NCBI GenBank assembly: GCA_937935205.1
Contig: CALGXU010000455.1
Location: 1-16,263 of the forward strand
Length of the DNA: 16,263 nt
Source of the DNA: an uncultured Rothia sp.
GTDB taxonomy: Bacteria; Actinomycetota; Actinomycetes; Actinomycetales; Micrococcaceae
Direction of reading: 5' to 3'
Part shown: piece by piece, positions 1 to 6,760 of the stretch
How the letters are laid out: each line of letters opens with the position of its first letter
Position numbering within the stretch: the stretch's first letter is position 1
Made by a program: the position numbers and the translations under genes
Notes under the pieces: model-generated
The model's database searches: none
What the model saw: the letters and a program-made list of their open reading frames with translations, nothing else
Told to the model about the DNA's origin: nothing

Positions 1-48
1 TACAAAGCATCACGATGAAGTTTTACACCGCCACAGCAGGGCATATAA

Positions 49-73
49 ACCGCCCTTTAGGCTTATCGGCGGT
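49..73 (-). terminator. Possible terminator of the tetR gene
   Basis: Inverted repeat ACCGCC/GGCGGT (68-73 pairs with 49-54 when read on the minus strand), followed on that strand by TTTATAT. It begins about 20 bases past the TetR stop. The stem is only six base pairs and the loop is 13 bases, so this is a weak intrinsic terminator at best. An overlapping AGGGC/GCCCT repeat at 38-56 is an alternative fold. Confidence 0.4.
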
Positions 74-94
74 ATCCAAGCGGGTCTACAAACC

Positions 95-676
95 CTACGC
101 CTGACGCAGGATAGCGGAAGCATACTCCAGGTACGCCTCGCGAGCGCTCTCCTTCTTACCGCCAGCCACCAGCTGGGTCTGCACCACGTAACCGGTCAGC
201 ACCGACAGCACCGCGGCACCGATAACGGTCAGCCACTCTTCAAGCTCCTCTTCGGTGAAGTCCAGCTCAGCGGCTCCCCAGGCGCGGTAGCGTTCCAGGG
301 ACTGATTGCGCAGGTAGCTCAGCTGTTCAGACACCACGGTCGCCAGCTGCGGCATTGCCACGGCCTCACCCCAGGTGACGAGCAGGTGACGGCGAATCTT
401 GGGGGTGTCCAGCACCTTCAGGCACCCGAACACGTAGTCCCAGGGCTGTTCGGCGCGGATGCGGTCGAAAGGCGCCATGTCCATGCGGGCTGCCGCCAGG
501 ATAATCTCATCCTTGGAAGAGAAGTGATTATAGATCGCTCCAGCGGACAGGCCGGTGGCCGCAATAATGTCGCTCATCGAAGCCTTCTGATAACCGTGCT
601 TGATGAAGCATTCGCGGGCGGTCTCTACAATCTGAGAACGCCTGTTCTTTTTGTATTCTTCGCTGACTTTAGGCAC
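95..676 (-). CDS. TetR/AcrR-family transcriptional regulator
   Basis: A 193-residue DNA-binding repressor of the usual TetR size. The N-terminal helix-turn-helix domain is clear at about residues 13-60, with the family pattern ending in SAGAIYNHFSSKDEII (about 44-59). The C-terminal two thirds is a helical ligand-binding and dimerisation domain that gives no clue to the ligand. The start is GTG at 674-676, with TAGGAT (minus strand) six bases upstream, so the mRNA may be leaderless. An inverted repeat TTAGG-N5-CCTAA covers the start codon and touches the -10, which fits autorepression. The gene lies downstream of purH in the same direction, but purH ends in terminator-like hairpins, so it is probably an independent unit. 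Its targets may lie beyond the left edge of the window. Family certain, function unknown. Confidence 0.92.
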   Translation of the reverse strand: MPKVSEEYKKNRRSQIVETARECFIKHGYQKASMSDIIAATGLSAGAIYNHFSSKDEIILAAARMDMAPFDRIRAEQPWDYVFGCLKVLDTPKIRRHLLVTWGEAVAMPQLATVVSEQLSYLRNQSLERYRAWGAAELDFTEEELEEWLTVIGAAVLSVLTGYVVQTQLVAGGKKESAREAYLEYASAILRQA

Positions 677-688
677 AACCTAATCCTA
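669..688 (-). promoter_or_regulatory. tetR -10 element and overlapping palindromic operator candidate
   Basis: On the minus strand TAGGAT (683-688) fits the actinobacterial TANNNT -10 pattern and lies six bases before the GTG start, which would place transcription initiation at the start codon. The perfect inverted repeat TTAGG-N5-CCTAA (669-683) overlaps both the start codon and one base of the -10, a position suited to autorepression. No good -35 hexamer is visible 17-18 bases further upstream, so the promoter call is tentative. Confidence 0.45.
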
Positions 689-834
689 GCGAACTTTTAG
701 CCCCTCCGTGCGCATCCCGGTCGCCGTTGACGCGCCCTCGTGCGCAAATTCGGCGCAAAATAGAGCAAAAATTCTATAAATACTGCTGCCCACAATACGG
801 ATGCCCAACGCAGAAGTCCCAAGTGGATAGCACG

Positions 835-887
835 AAAAAGCGGGGCATCCCAGGCTCACCCGAAGGTTCACCCCAGAATGCCCCGCT
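835..887 (-). terminator. Intrinsic terminator downstream of purH
   Basis: Perfect stem GCGGGGCAT (minus-strand reading) against ATGCCCCGC, using plus positions 840-848 and 878-886, closed outside by an A-T pair. On the minus strand it is followed at once by TTTTT (835-839). The 29-base loop is long but GC-rich. It lies about 45 bases past the purH stop and separates purH from the tetR gene. Confidence 0.82.
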
Positions 888-890
888 CAC

Positions 891-921
891 AGCGGGTAGC
901 TCAGCGCAGGCTGAGCCCGCT
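891..921 (-). terminator. Second hairpin directly after the purH stop
   Basis: Interrupted inverted repeat: AGCGGG (891-896) pairs with CCCGCT (916-921) and CTCAG (900-904) with CTGAG (911-915), with a three-base bulge. It starts nine bases after the purH stop codon and has no U-tract of its own. It stands in tandem with the stronger terminator at 835-887 and may protect the 3' end of the mRNA or assist termination. Confidence 0.5.
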
Positions 922-929
922 ACACATCT

Positions 930-2540
930 TTAGTGGAAGAAGTGGCGGGTACCGGTCAGGTACATGGTCACGCCAGCAGCCTTAGCCGCCTCGATAACTT
1001 CCTCGTCGCGGATCGAACCGCCCGGGTGCACGACGGCACGCACACCGGCGTCCAGCAGCACCTGCAGGCCGTCAGCGAAGGGGAAGAACGCGTCGGATGC
1101 AGCAACCGCGCCGCGGGCACGCTCGTTGCCTTCACCGCCGAGAGTATTCGCACGCTCGACCGAGAGCTTGCAGGAATCCACGCGGTTCACCTGGCCCATA
1201 CCGATGCCCACGGCAGCACCGTTATCGGCGAGCAGAATAGCGTTGGACTTGGGCGAACGCAGCGCACGCCACGCGAATTCGAGGTCGCGCAGGGTTGCCT
1301 CGTCAGCCGGCTCACCGGCGACCAGGGTCCAGTTCTTCGGGTCGTCGCCCTCAGCCTGCAGGCGGTCAGCCTCCTGGAAGAGTGCGCCACCGGAAATGGG
1401 GCGGTACTCGATAGCATCGCGGGCAAAGCCCTCGGGCAGAACCAGCAGGCGCAGGTTCTTCTTCTCGCGCAGAATCTCCAGCGCCTCGGGCTCGAAGCCG
1501 GGAGCCACAATCACCTCGGTGAAGATGCCCTTGACCGTCTGAGCCATAGCGGCGGTCACCGGGCGGTTAGCGGCAATCACGCCACCGTATGCGGACAGCG
1601 GGTCGCAAGCGTGCGCCTTCGCGTGAGCGTCCGCAATCGGGTCAGCCGCGCCGGGGGTTGCCACAGCAATACCGCAGGGGTTGTTGTGCTTGATAACTGC
1701 AACAGCCGGCTCGTCGAAGTCGTAAGCGGCACGCAGAGCGGCGTCAGCGTCAACGTAGTTGTTGTAGCTCATCGCCTTACCGTGCAGCTGCTCCGCCTGA
1801 GCAATACCGGGGGCAGCGGCGGGGTCAACGTACAGGGCGGCGCGCTGGTGCGGGTTCTCGCCGTAACGCAGGGTCTCGCTACGCTCAAAGCCCAGGCCTG
1901 CGTACGGGGGCCAGAAGTTAGCGTCCTCATCCTGCAGGAACTGGGATGCGGTCCAGGTAGCCACAGCGGTGTCGTATGCGGCGGTGTGGGCGAATGCGCC
2001 AGCGGCAAGGCGGCGGCGCTCATCCAGGGAGAAGCCACCGTTCTTAGCGGCCTCAACGGTGCGCGCGTAGTCGGCGGGGTCCACCACAATAGCGACGGCG
2101 TCGTGGTTCTTCGCGGCAGCGCGAACCATGGAGGGGCCACCAATGTCGATCTTCTCGATAATGGCGTCCTGACCGGCACCGGATGCAACGGTCTCAACGA
2201 AGGGGTACAGGTTCACAACCACCAGGTCGAACGCCTCAACGTCCAGCTCTTCAAGGGTGTCGATGTGCTCCTGCTTGCGGCGGTCAGCCAGAATACCGGC
2301 GTGGATGCGCGGGTGCAGGGTCTTCACGCGGCCTTCGAGGCACTCGGGGAAACCGGTCACTTCGGTGACCTCGGTGACGGGTACGCCTGCTGCCGCGATG
2401 GTGGATGCGGTGGAGCCGGTGGAGACCAGCGCGACGCCAGCCTCGTGCAGGCCGCGGGCGAACTCCTCCAGACCGGTCTTGTCGTAGACGGAAATGAGGG
2501 CGCGGCGCAGGGGCACGCGATCGAGCTCAATGAGAGACAC
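930..2540 (-). CDS. purH: Bifunctional AICAR formyltransferase / IMP cyclohydrolase
   Basis: Catalyses the last two steps of de novo IMP synthesis in the cytosol: AICAR plus 10-formyl-tetrahydrofolate gives FAICAR, which is then cyclised to IMP. The 536-residue length is normal for the family. The N-terminal cyclohydrolase domain (about 12-200) shows LISVYDKTGLEEFARGL, the STGST loop (40-44) and RVKTLHPRIHAG (71-82). The formyltransferase domain carries LRYGENPHQ (224-232) and the catalytic signature KHNNPCG (284-290), whose Lys284-His285 match the essential pair known in the family. The GTG start at 2538-2540 is supported by GGAG five bases upstream. purN lies 212 bases upstream in the same direction; both enzymes use 10-formyl-THF. 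That gap holds a foldable element that could regulate purH. The protein itself shows no anomalies. Confidence 0.98.
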   Translation of the reverse strand: MSLIELDRVPLRRALISVYDKTGLEEFARGLHEAGVALVSTGSTASTIAAAGVPVTEVTEVTGFPECLEGRVKTLHPRIHAGILADRRKQEHIDTLEELDVEAFDLVVVNLYPFVETVASGAGQDAIIEKIDIGGPSMVRAAAKNHDAVAIVVDPADYARTVEAAKNGGFSLDERRRLAAGAFAHTAAYDTAVATWTASQFLQDEDANFWPPYAGLGFERSETLRYGENPHQRAALYVDPAAAPGIAQAEQLHGKAMSYNNYVDADAALRAAYDFDEPAVAVIKHNNPCGIAVATPGAADPIADAHAKAHACDPLSAYGGVIAANRPVTAAMAQTVKGIFTEVIVAPGFEPEALEILREKKNLRLLVLPEGFARDAIEYRPISGGALFQEADRLQAEGDDPKNWTLVAGEPADEATLRDLEFAWRALRSPKSNAILLADNGAAVGIGMGQVNRVDSCKLSVERANTLGGEGNERARGAVAASDAFFPFADGLQVLLDAGVRAVVHPGGSIRDEEVIEAAKAAGVTMYLTGTRHFFH

Positions 2541-2581
2541 AAATACTCCGATGCTTTAGACGTGCACGCCGGTTCTCGGCG

Positions 2582-2708
2582 GCACAGCTGGTGGATGGAC
2601 GTAGCCTGCCAGGATAGACAGGATATGTGTGGGGGTATTCCCCGCCGCTGTGCACCTTCCCCTCAGGGGTACTCGGGTGCCACAACGGAACGTGTGTGGG
2701 CGGCGGGG
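2582..2708 (-). promoter_or_regulatory. Candidate structured 5' leader of purH
   Basis: Read on the minus strand, a nine-pair stem CCCCGCCGC/GCGGCGGGG (2708-2700 with 2648-2640) encloses two arms. The first is CCACA/TGTGG (2699-2695 with 2684-2680). The second is GCACC/GGTGC (2680-2676 with 2656-2652) capped by CCCC-TGA-GGGG (2669-2659). Two mutually exclusive pairings exist: GGGG-AATA-CCCC (2643-2632), and GCACAG/CTGTGC (2653-2648 with 2587-2582). This has the layout of a switchable leader. It lies about 100-170 bases before the purH start. I do not recognise a known riboswitch consensus, and no terminator U-tract follows, so any switching would act on translation or by another route. Whether it is transcribed as a leader or as read-through from purN is unknown. 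Confidence 0.4.
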
Positions 2709-2752
2709 CTTGAGCTCGGCTCATTCCGCCGCGAAAAATTTAGTGGACGGAA

Positions 2753-3334
2753 TTAGCTGTCAGATGCAGCGCCGTGGGATGCAGCGAGAGATGCGATGGT
2801 CTGCACGAGCAGGCGGCGCTCCTGCACCTTAATGCGTTCGTGCAGGGTCTCTTCGGTGTCGTCATCCAGAACGGGCACTGCCGCCTGGGCGAGGATGGGG
2901 CCGGTGTCAACGCCCGCATCCACAAAGTGGACGGTCAGGCCGGTAATCTTCACACCGTGCGCCAGGGCGTCACGCACGCCGTGCGCGCCCGGGAAGGAGG
3001 GCAGCAGGGCGGGGTGGGTGTTAATAATGCGGTTGCTGAAACGCTCGACCAGCTGCGCGTCAACAATGCGCATGAAGCCGGCGAACACAATGTAATCGGG
3101 GTTGTAGGAAGCGATCTTTTCTTCCAGCGCGCGGTTCCAGGAGGGGCGGTCGGCGTAGTCGCCGGGCTGCACCAGGAAGGTGGGTACGCCCGCCGCCTGG
3201 GCACGTTCAATACCCAGACAGGGCTTGTCGGCGCCCACTGCCGCGATGTCGAGGGGAAGCTCGCCCGCTGCTACAGCGTCGAGGATGGACTGAAGATTCG
3301 TTCCGGAGCCGGATACCATAACCACAATTCGCAC
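2753..3334 (-). CDS. purN: Phosphoribosylglycinamide formyltransferase (GART)
   Basis: Transfers the formyl group of 10-formyl-THF to glycinamide ribonucleotide, the third step of purine synthesis. The 193 residues match the usual PurN size. The N-terminal nucleotide-binding part starts MRIVVMVSGSGTNLQSILDA, with the SGSGTNL phosphate loop at 8-14. The catalytic triad known in the family is visible as Asn105 and His107 in INTHPALLPSF, and Asp143 in HFVDAGVDTGPIL. The start is GTG at 3332-3334. There is no Shine-Dalgarno sequence; instead TATACT ends six bases upstream, so the mRNA should be leaderless. purH follows in the same direction. The gene order DUF6350-purN-purH is typical of actinobacteria, but here a convergent small gene separates the DUF6350 gene from purN. 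Confidence 0.97.
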   Translation of the reverse strand: MRIVVMVSGSGTNLQSILDAVAAGELPLDIAAVGADKPCLGIERAQAAGVPTFLVQPGDYADRPSWNRALEEKIASYNPDYIVFAGFMRIVDAQLVERFSNRIINTHPALLPSFPGAHGVRDALAHGVKITGLTVHFVDAGVDTGPILAQAAVPVLDDDTEETLHERIKVQERRLLVQTIASLAASHGAASDS

Positions 3335-3340
3335 CCGACT

Positions 3341-3369
3341 AGTATAACCCGTCTCACACCCTTATCCAA
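3341..3369 (-). promoter_or_regulatory. purN promoter (leaderless)
   Basis: On the minus strand: -35 TTGGAT (plus 3364-3369), a 17-base spacer, and -10 TATACT (plus 3341-3346). Six bases later comes the GTG start of purN, so initiation should fall on or next to the start codon. The -10 is close to consensus; the -35 shares only TTG with it. Confidence 0.62.
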
Positions 3370-3419
3370 AGGGATAGGAGGGTCACAACACACCCAAAGC
3401 CCAAAGGCGAGCACACAGA

Positions 3420-3450
3420 AACCCCGGCGGGACAAATCCTCGCCGGGGTT
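3420..3450. repeat. Terminator-like 10-bp inverted repeat in a divergent intergenic region
   Basis: Perfect arms AACCCCGGCG (3420-3429) and CGCCGGGGTT (3441-3450) around an 11-base loop that itself contains GGA/TCC. On the minus strand it is followed by TTTCTGTG, a poor U-tract. It sits between the divergent starts of purN and the small membrane-protein gene, where no known gene needs a terminator. It could end a short unannotated minus-strand transcript or act as a regulatory site. Confidence 0.5.
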
Positions 3451-3491
3451 GGCTGGAGTTAGCCGGGGGTACACCAGGGTTCACCGGGCGC

Positions 3492-3519
3492 AAACTCGAC
3501 AGGCAGTAAACTCAACAGG
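3492..3519 (+). repeat. Two 12-bp direct repeats upstream of the small membrane-protein gene
   Basis: AAACTCGACAGG (3492-3503) and AAACTCAACAGG (3508-3519) differ at one base and start 16 bases apart, 33-60 bases before the ATG at 3552. Tandem near-identical sites just upstream of a probable -10 could be activator or repressor half-sites. The regulator is unknown. Confidence 0.4.
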
Positions 3520-3538
3520 TCGCGGGCAGACGGGGCGG

Positions 3539-3544
3539 TACCCT
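3539..3544 (+). promoter_or_regulatory. Possible -10 element of the small membrane-protein gene
   Basis: TACCCT fits TANNNT and ends seven bases before the ATG at 3552. There is no convincing Shine-Dalgarno sequence, which again suggests leaderless transcription. No good -35 is visible. TTATAG at 3544-3549 is an alternative but lies too close to the start codon. Confidence 0.3.
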
Positions 3545-3551
3545 TATAGGT

Positions 3552-4142
3552 ATGTCTACTCCCCCGCAGAACACTACGCAGAACACCCCGAGCAACGCAC
3601 CGCAGCAGCCCACTCCGAACAACGGTGCACCGCAGAACCAGCAGGTTCCGCCGCGAGCGCCTCAGCAAGCACCGCAGAACATGATGCCGCATCCTCGAGG
3701 ACCTCATGGGAAGAAGCCGCGCAAGCCCATCGATCCCATCGAGCAGCAGAAGGCGAATATTCGCACCTCGTTCATGCTGATTGCTGCCGCGCTGGTGATT
3801 TTTGCGGCGTCCTCCTTCGTGCTCTCCACGATGCCGCTTTTCTTGGCGCTCTTCCTCTTCGCGCTCGCCGGCATCGCCCTGAGCATTATTGCGATTGTGC
3901 GCACCGCAGTCTACCGCGGCCCCTGGTTCTTCTACATTGCAGCGGGCGTCAGCATTATCTACGGTGCTATGACCCTGCTCGGCGGCATCGGTCTTGCCTT
4001 CATGCCCGGCGCGCAGGAGTACCGCGAGTGCCGCGCCGCCGCGCTGACCCAGACCGACATGACCACCTGCGACCAGAAGTTCCAGGGCACGATGGACAAG
4101 CTCACCGGCGGATCCACCTCTAGCTCTTCGTCTGCGCGCTAG
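3552..4142 (+). CDS. Small membrane protein with Pro/Gln/Asn-rich N-terminus (function unknown)
   Basis: A 196-residue protein I cannot assign to a named family. Residues 1-60 are a low-complexity stretch rich in Pro, Gln and Asn, ending in a basic segment (GKKPRKP, 53-59). Three hydrophobic segments follow at about 73-92, 94-117 and 125-151. The hydrophilic C-terminal tail holds two cysteines (Cys160, Cys173), which could form a disulphide if the tail is outside, and ends in Ser-rich low complexity. There is no signal peptide; the basic segment before the first helix favours a cytoplasmic N-terminus. It is the only plus-strand gene between the DUF6350 gene and purN, and its stop codon overlaps the opposing DUF6350 stop. 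Codon composition resembles the neighbours. The gene is likely real from length, hydrophobic pattern and fit between flanking genes. Confidence 0.75.
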   Translation: MSTPPQNTTQNTPSNAPQQPTPNNGAPQNQQVPPRAPQQAPQNMMPHPRGPHGKKPRKPIDPIEQQKANIRTSFMLIAAALVIFAASSFVLSTMPLFLALFLFALAGIALSIIAIVRTAVYRGPWFFYIAAGVSIIYGAMTLLGGIGLAFMPGAQEYRECRAAALTQTDMTTCDQKFQGTMDKLTGGSTSSSSSAR

Positions 4143-6631
4143 TTCTTCTTACGCGCGTTAGAGCCCTGTACGCTAGAACCATGGGGCTTCGAGGAGCTGA
4201 CATCCAGCGGGGGCAGCTCCACGGTAGACGCCTCGTCGGTCACCAGCGGAAGGATGCCGGTCTGGCTACGAACCTCAAAGATGCGCTTCATCGCCTGATC
4301 AGCGGAGAGGACATCCAGCTCGCGATCCACAAAATCACGCTCTAGATCGTTCTTCTGCTTCTTGCGTGCCGCCTTAGCCGCCTTCTTCGCCTCGCGCTTC
4401 TGCGCACGCTCAAGCGCGCGGTCCTGAGCGGAATCCTGCGGGGCGGGTTCAGCGTGGGAACCCTCAGTCGGCTCGGCACCTTGCGCTGCGGCAGGCTGTT
4501 CAATACCAAAGCCGAAGTACGCCATGATGCGGCTCGCGCGGCCCTTCGAACGCGACGCCTGCTCTGCGGGCTCTTCAACAGTGCTCTCACGCTCAGCCGC
4601 TACAGGTTCAGCAGCCTCGTAGACGGGCTCCTGAATCAGCTCGCGGGTCTCCTCCTCGGAGGGGTCATGAGCGTACACGGCGGGGTCATAGGTGCCGTGT
4701 TCGTCAGCAGCGCGCTCGTTGGAGGCTGGCTCAACAGATGCTTCAATACTCTCGTAATTCTCAGCGTGGGCAGAGTCAGCGTGGGCAGAGTGCAGGTAAT
4801 CGACCTGCTGAACGGCCTCAATCGGCTCGTACTCCTCAGCAGGGTTCTCTTCAGCCGGGCTCTCTTCAGCAATAGCCTCTTCGGAAGCCGGCTCCTGAGC
4901 AGCGTCCACAGCGGGTTCTTCCACTGCGGGTGCCTCAGCTACCTCTTCGCGCTCTGCAACAATCTCGGCGAAAGCGTCCGCCGCCGCACGCTGCGCCAGC
5001 TGCTCGGTCGCCTCCACGGGGACGGCAACCACCGGCTCCTGCGGATGCACCGGAACGTGACCGGTCGCCACCTCAGACACGACCGATTGCTCAGGCTCAG
5101 AGACATTCTTCTCAGAAACCTTCTTAGAGGCAGCCGCGCGTGCCGTCTCTTCCGCCTCGCGCTCAGCTGCTTCACGCTCTGCAGCCTCACGTACTGCGGC
5201 TTCCTCAGCCTCACGCTCCATACGCTCCGCACGCGCCTGCGCACGCTCCTCACGACGCTGCGCAAAACGCTCACGGCCCTGTGCAAAACGCTCACGAGTC
5301 GAGGCAGTAAAACTCATCAGACGCTCACCCAGGTTCGGGCGCTCATCCGCAAAACGAGGCAGCTCACGGCTGCTATCCGGCACCAGGGCGCGGCTCAGCA
5401 ACATACCAAAAGTCACGCCGGCACCCACCGTCAACGCGGTATGCGCCGCAAAAGTCAGCGGCTCAGCACCAACCTCCGTAAAACGACCAATACCCAGAGA
5501 ACCGTACGAAATCCAGCCCAGCCACAGGGCACCAAACGACGTCAGAATACCGGTCATCACGCCCAGCACCACGGCAGAAATCAGCGCAGACAGCGGGCGG
5601 AACGGAACCTTCAAGGCGACCCACTCATCCAGGTGATCCTCACCCTCACGCAAGAACCACCAGCCAGCAATCGCACCGGCACCCAGCGGCACCAGCAGAC
5701 CCACCAGGCCGAACGTGCCCATCGACTCGGGCACAGCACCCAGAATCGGAAGCATCGGCAAAGTACCAACATCGCTACTGGTCAAACCAACCGAGGTACC
5801 CGCACCAAAGGAGAAACCGGCACCGGTCGACCACGCAATCGCATAAATCACCAGGTTCGGCAAGAAACCCAGCTGTAGCAGAGTCACCGCGGTATCACCC
5901 ACAGCGCCCGCGTGCAGCTCCTGGTAGGTGGCAACAATCTGCGACCAGCCCGCCAAAATACCGATACCCAAAAGCACCGCACCCAGACCAATCAGCGCCA
6001 CAAAAGCAACCACCGCAGCACGCACCACAGCCCAGGCGTACGAACCCGCCCAACGCGAATACTGACTCATCTGCGAAATCTGCTCCGCAGTATCAACACC
6101 CACCATGCGCGAGAGCGAACGCGCCTCACGGTAGCCACCCCACATCAGACCAGCCACCACAATGCCCAAAGGCACCAGGGCAGCATTCAACGCCTGAAGA
6201 GGCTGCGGATGGGGGCTCGCCCAACCGTACACCGCCGAACTAATCAGCGCATAGGTCACCGAACCGGACAGCACCGGAATCAAAAACTCACCCTCATACG
6301 AGGCGCGCGCCAGACGACGACCCGAACGGTAACAAAGCAGCAGAGGCAGAATACTCAAACCCAGCGGCACCAGCGTCATCGTGCCGGCAGAAGCACCAAA
6401 AGCAGCCGCAAGATCCAGAGGAACACCATGAATCAGAAGCCACAGGTGCGCCGACATGGCGGCCACGGAGGAGAACTCCATGTCGCCAAAACCCTTGGTC
6501 GCCCACACGGCAGACATCGCCGCAAACACTGCAACAGCAGAGAAGAAGGCAGTAACAATTAGCTCAACAACACCCTGAAGCCACAGAGGCATGGGCATGG
6601 AATAACGCGAGATAGGTGAGGTGCTTTTCAT
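4139..6631 (-). CDS. DUF6350-type polytopic membrane protein with long charged C-terminal extension
   Basis: An 830-residue protein. Residues about 15-415 form an integral membrane domain with some nine or ten hydrophobic segments and a glycine-rich stretch, STGAGFSFGAGTSVGL (268-283). This architecture and the position next to purN-purH match the actinobacterial DUF6350 family, whose function is not established. Residues about 446-504 are a highly charged Arg/Glu/Ala helix, probably coiled coil, beginning with the repeated unit RERFAQ. About 510-740 is acidic, Glu/Ala/Pro-rich low complexity. The last ~80 residues are charged and may be a short conserved tail (DRELDVLSADQAMKRIFEV). Family members as I recall them are nearer the membrane part alone, so roughly half of this protein looks like an added cytoplasmic extension. 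The ATG at 6631 has AAGGA only two bases upstream; Met12 and Met14 are alternatives without a better ribosome site. Confidence 0.85.
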   Translation of the reverse strand: MKSTSPISRYSMPMPLWLQGVVELIVTAFFSAVAVFAAMSAVWATKGFGDMEFSSVAAMSAHLWLLIHGVPLDLAAAFGASAGTMTLVPLGLSILPLLLCYRSGRRLARASYEGEFLIPVLSGSVTYALISSAVYGWASPHPQPLQALNAALVPLGIVVAGLMWGGYREARSLSRMVGVDTAEQISQMSQYSRWAGSYAWAVVRAAVVAFVALIGLGAVLLGIGILAGWSQIVATYQELHAGAVGDTAVTLLQLGFLPNLVIYAIAWSTGAGFSFGAGTSVGLTSSDVGTLPMLPILGAVPESMGTFGLVGLLVPLGAGAIAGWWFLREGEDHLDEWVALKVPFRPLSALISAVVLGVMTGILTSFGALWLGWISYGSLGIGRFTEVGAEPLTFAAHTALTVGAGVTFGMLLSRALVPDSSRELPRFADERPNLGERLMSFTASTRERFAQGRERFAQRREERAQARAERMEREAEEAAVREAAEREAAEREAEETARAAASKKVSEKNVSEPEQSVVSEVATGHVPVHPQEPVVAVPVEATEQLAQRAAADAFAEIVAEREEVAEAPAVEEPAVDAAQEPASEEAIAEESPAEENPAEEYEPIEAVQQVDYLHSAHADSAHAENYESIEASVEPASNERAADEHGTYDPAVYAHDPSEEETRELIQEPVYEAAEPVAAERESTVEEPAEQASRSKGRASRIMAYFGFGIEQPAAAQGAEPTEGSHAEPAPQDSAQDRALERAQKREAKKAAKAARKKQKNDLERDFVDRELDVLSADQAMKRIFEVRSQTGILPLVTDEASTVELPPLDVSSSKPHGSSVQGSNARKKN

Positions 6632-6663
6632 CGTCCTTCAATCATGCCACGAATTAACGACGA

Positions 6664-6696
6664 AACCCGCCTCCGATTAACACTCGAAAGCGGGTT
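6664..6696 (-). terminator. Probable terminator after the PIN-domain gene
   Basis: Inverted repeat AACCCGC (6664-6670) and GCGGGTT (6690-6696) with a 19-base loop. On the minus strand the stem is followed by TCGTCGTTAATT, a broken U-rich tract. It lies between the PIN gene stop and the DUF6350 start and would separate the two units. Moderate strength. Confidence 0.5.
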
Positions 6697-6760
6697 CTCA
6701 CAACTATTCACACAGGTATTCATATAGGGACGCACGCGAGGACGCGCATCCGGCAAAGTT

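Noticed and set aside
2541..2752. ZTP (pfl) riboswitch upstream of purH
   Set aside because: This class is known upstream of purH, but I could not find its conserved GACUGGCG-like and CCGCCUGGGCA-like segments here. The fold seen is different.
933..2756. A 607-codon open frame on the plus strand, opposite purH
   Set aside because: It is antisense to a fully conserved purH, has no recognisable domain, and its Gly/Val/His-rich composition is what the complement of a GC-rich gene produces.
4764..4795. Tandem repeat within the DUF6350 gene (two near-identical units of about 15 bases)
   Set aside because: It encodes a repeated Ala-His-Ala-rich stretch in the low-complexity tail and is better seen as local coding repetition than a separate element.
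4454..5878. A 474-codon plus-strand frame opposite the DUF6350 gene
   Set aside because: Leu/Arg then Thr/Arg/Gln-rich shadow of the Glu/Ala-rich tail and membrane part; no start context or domain.
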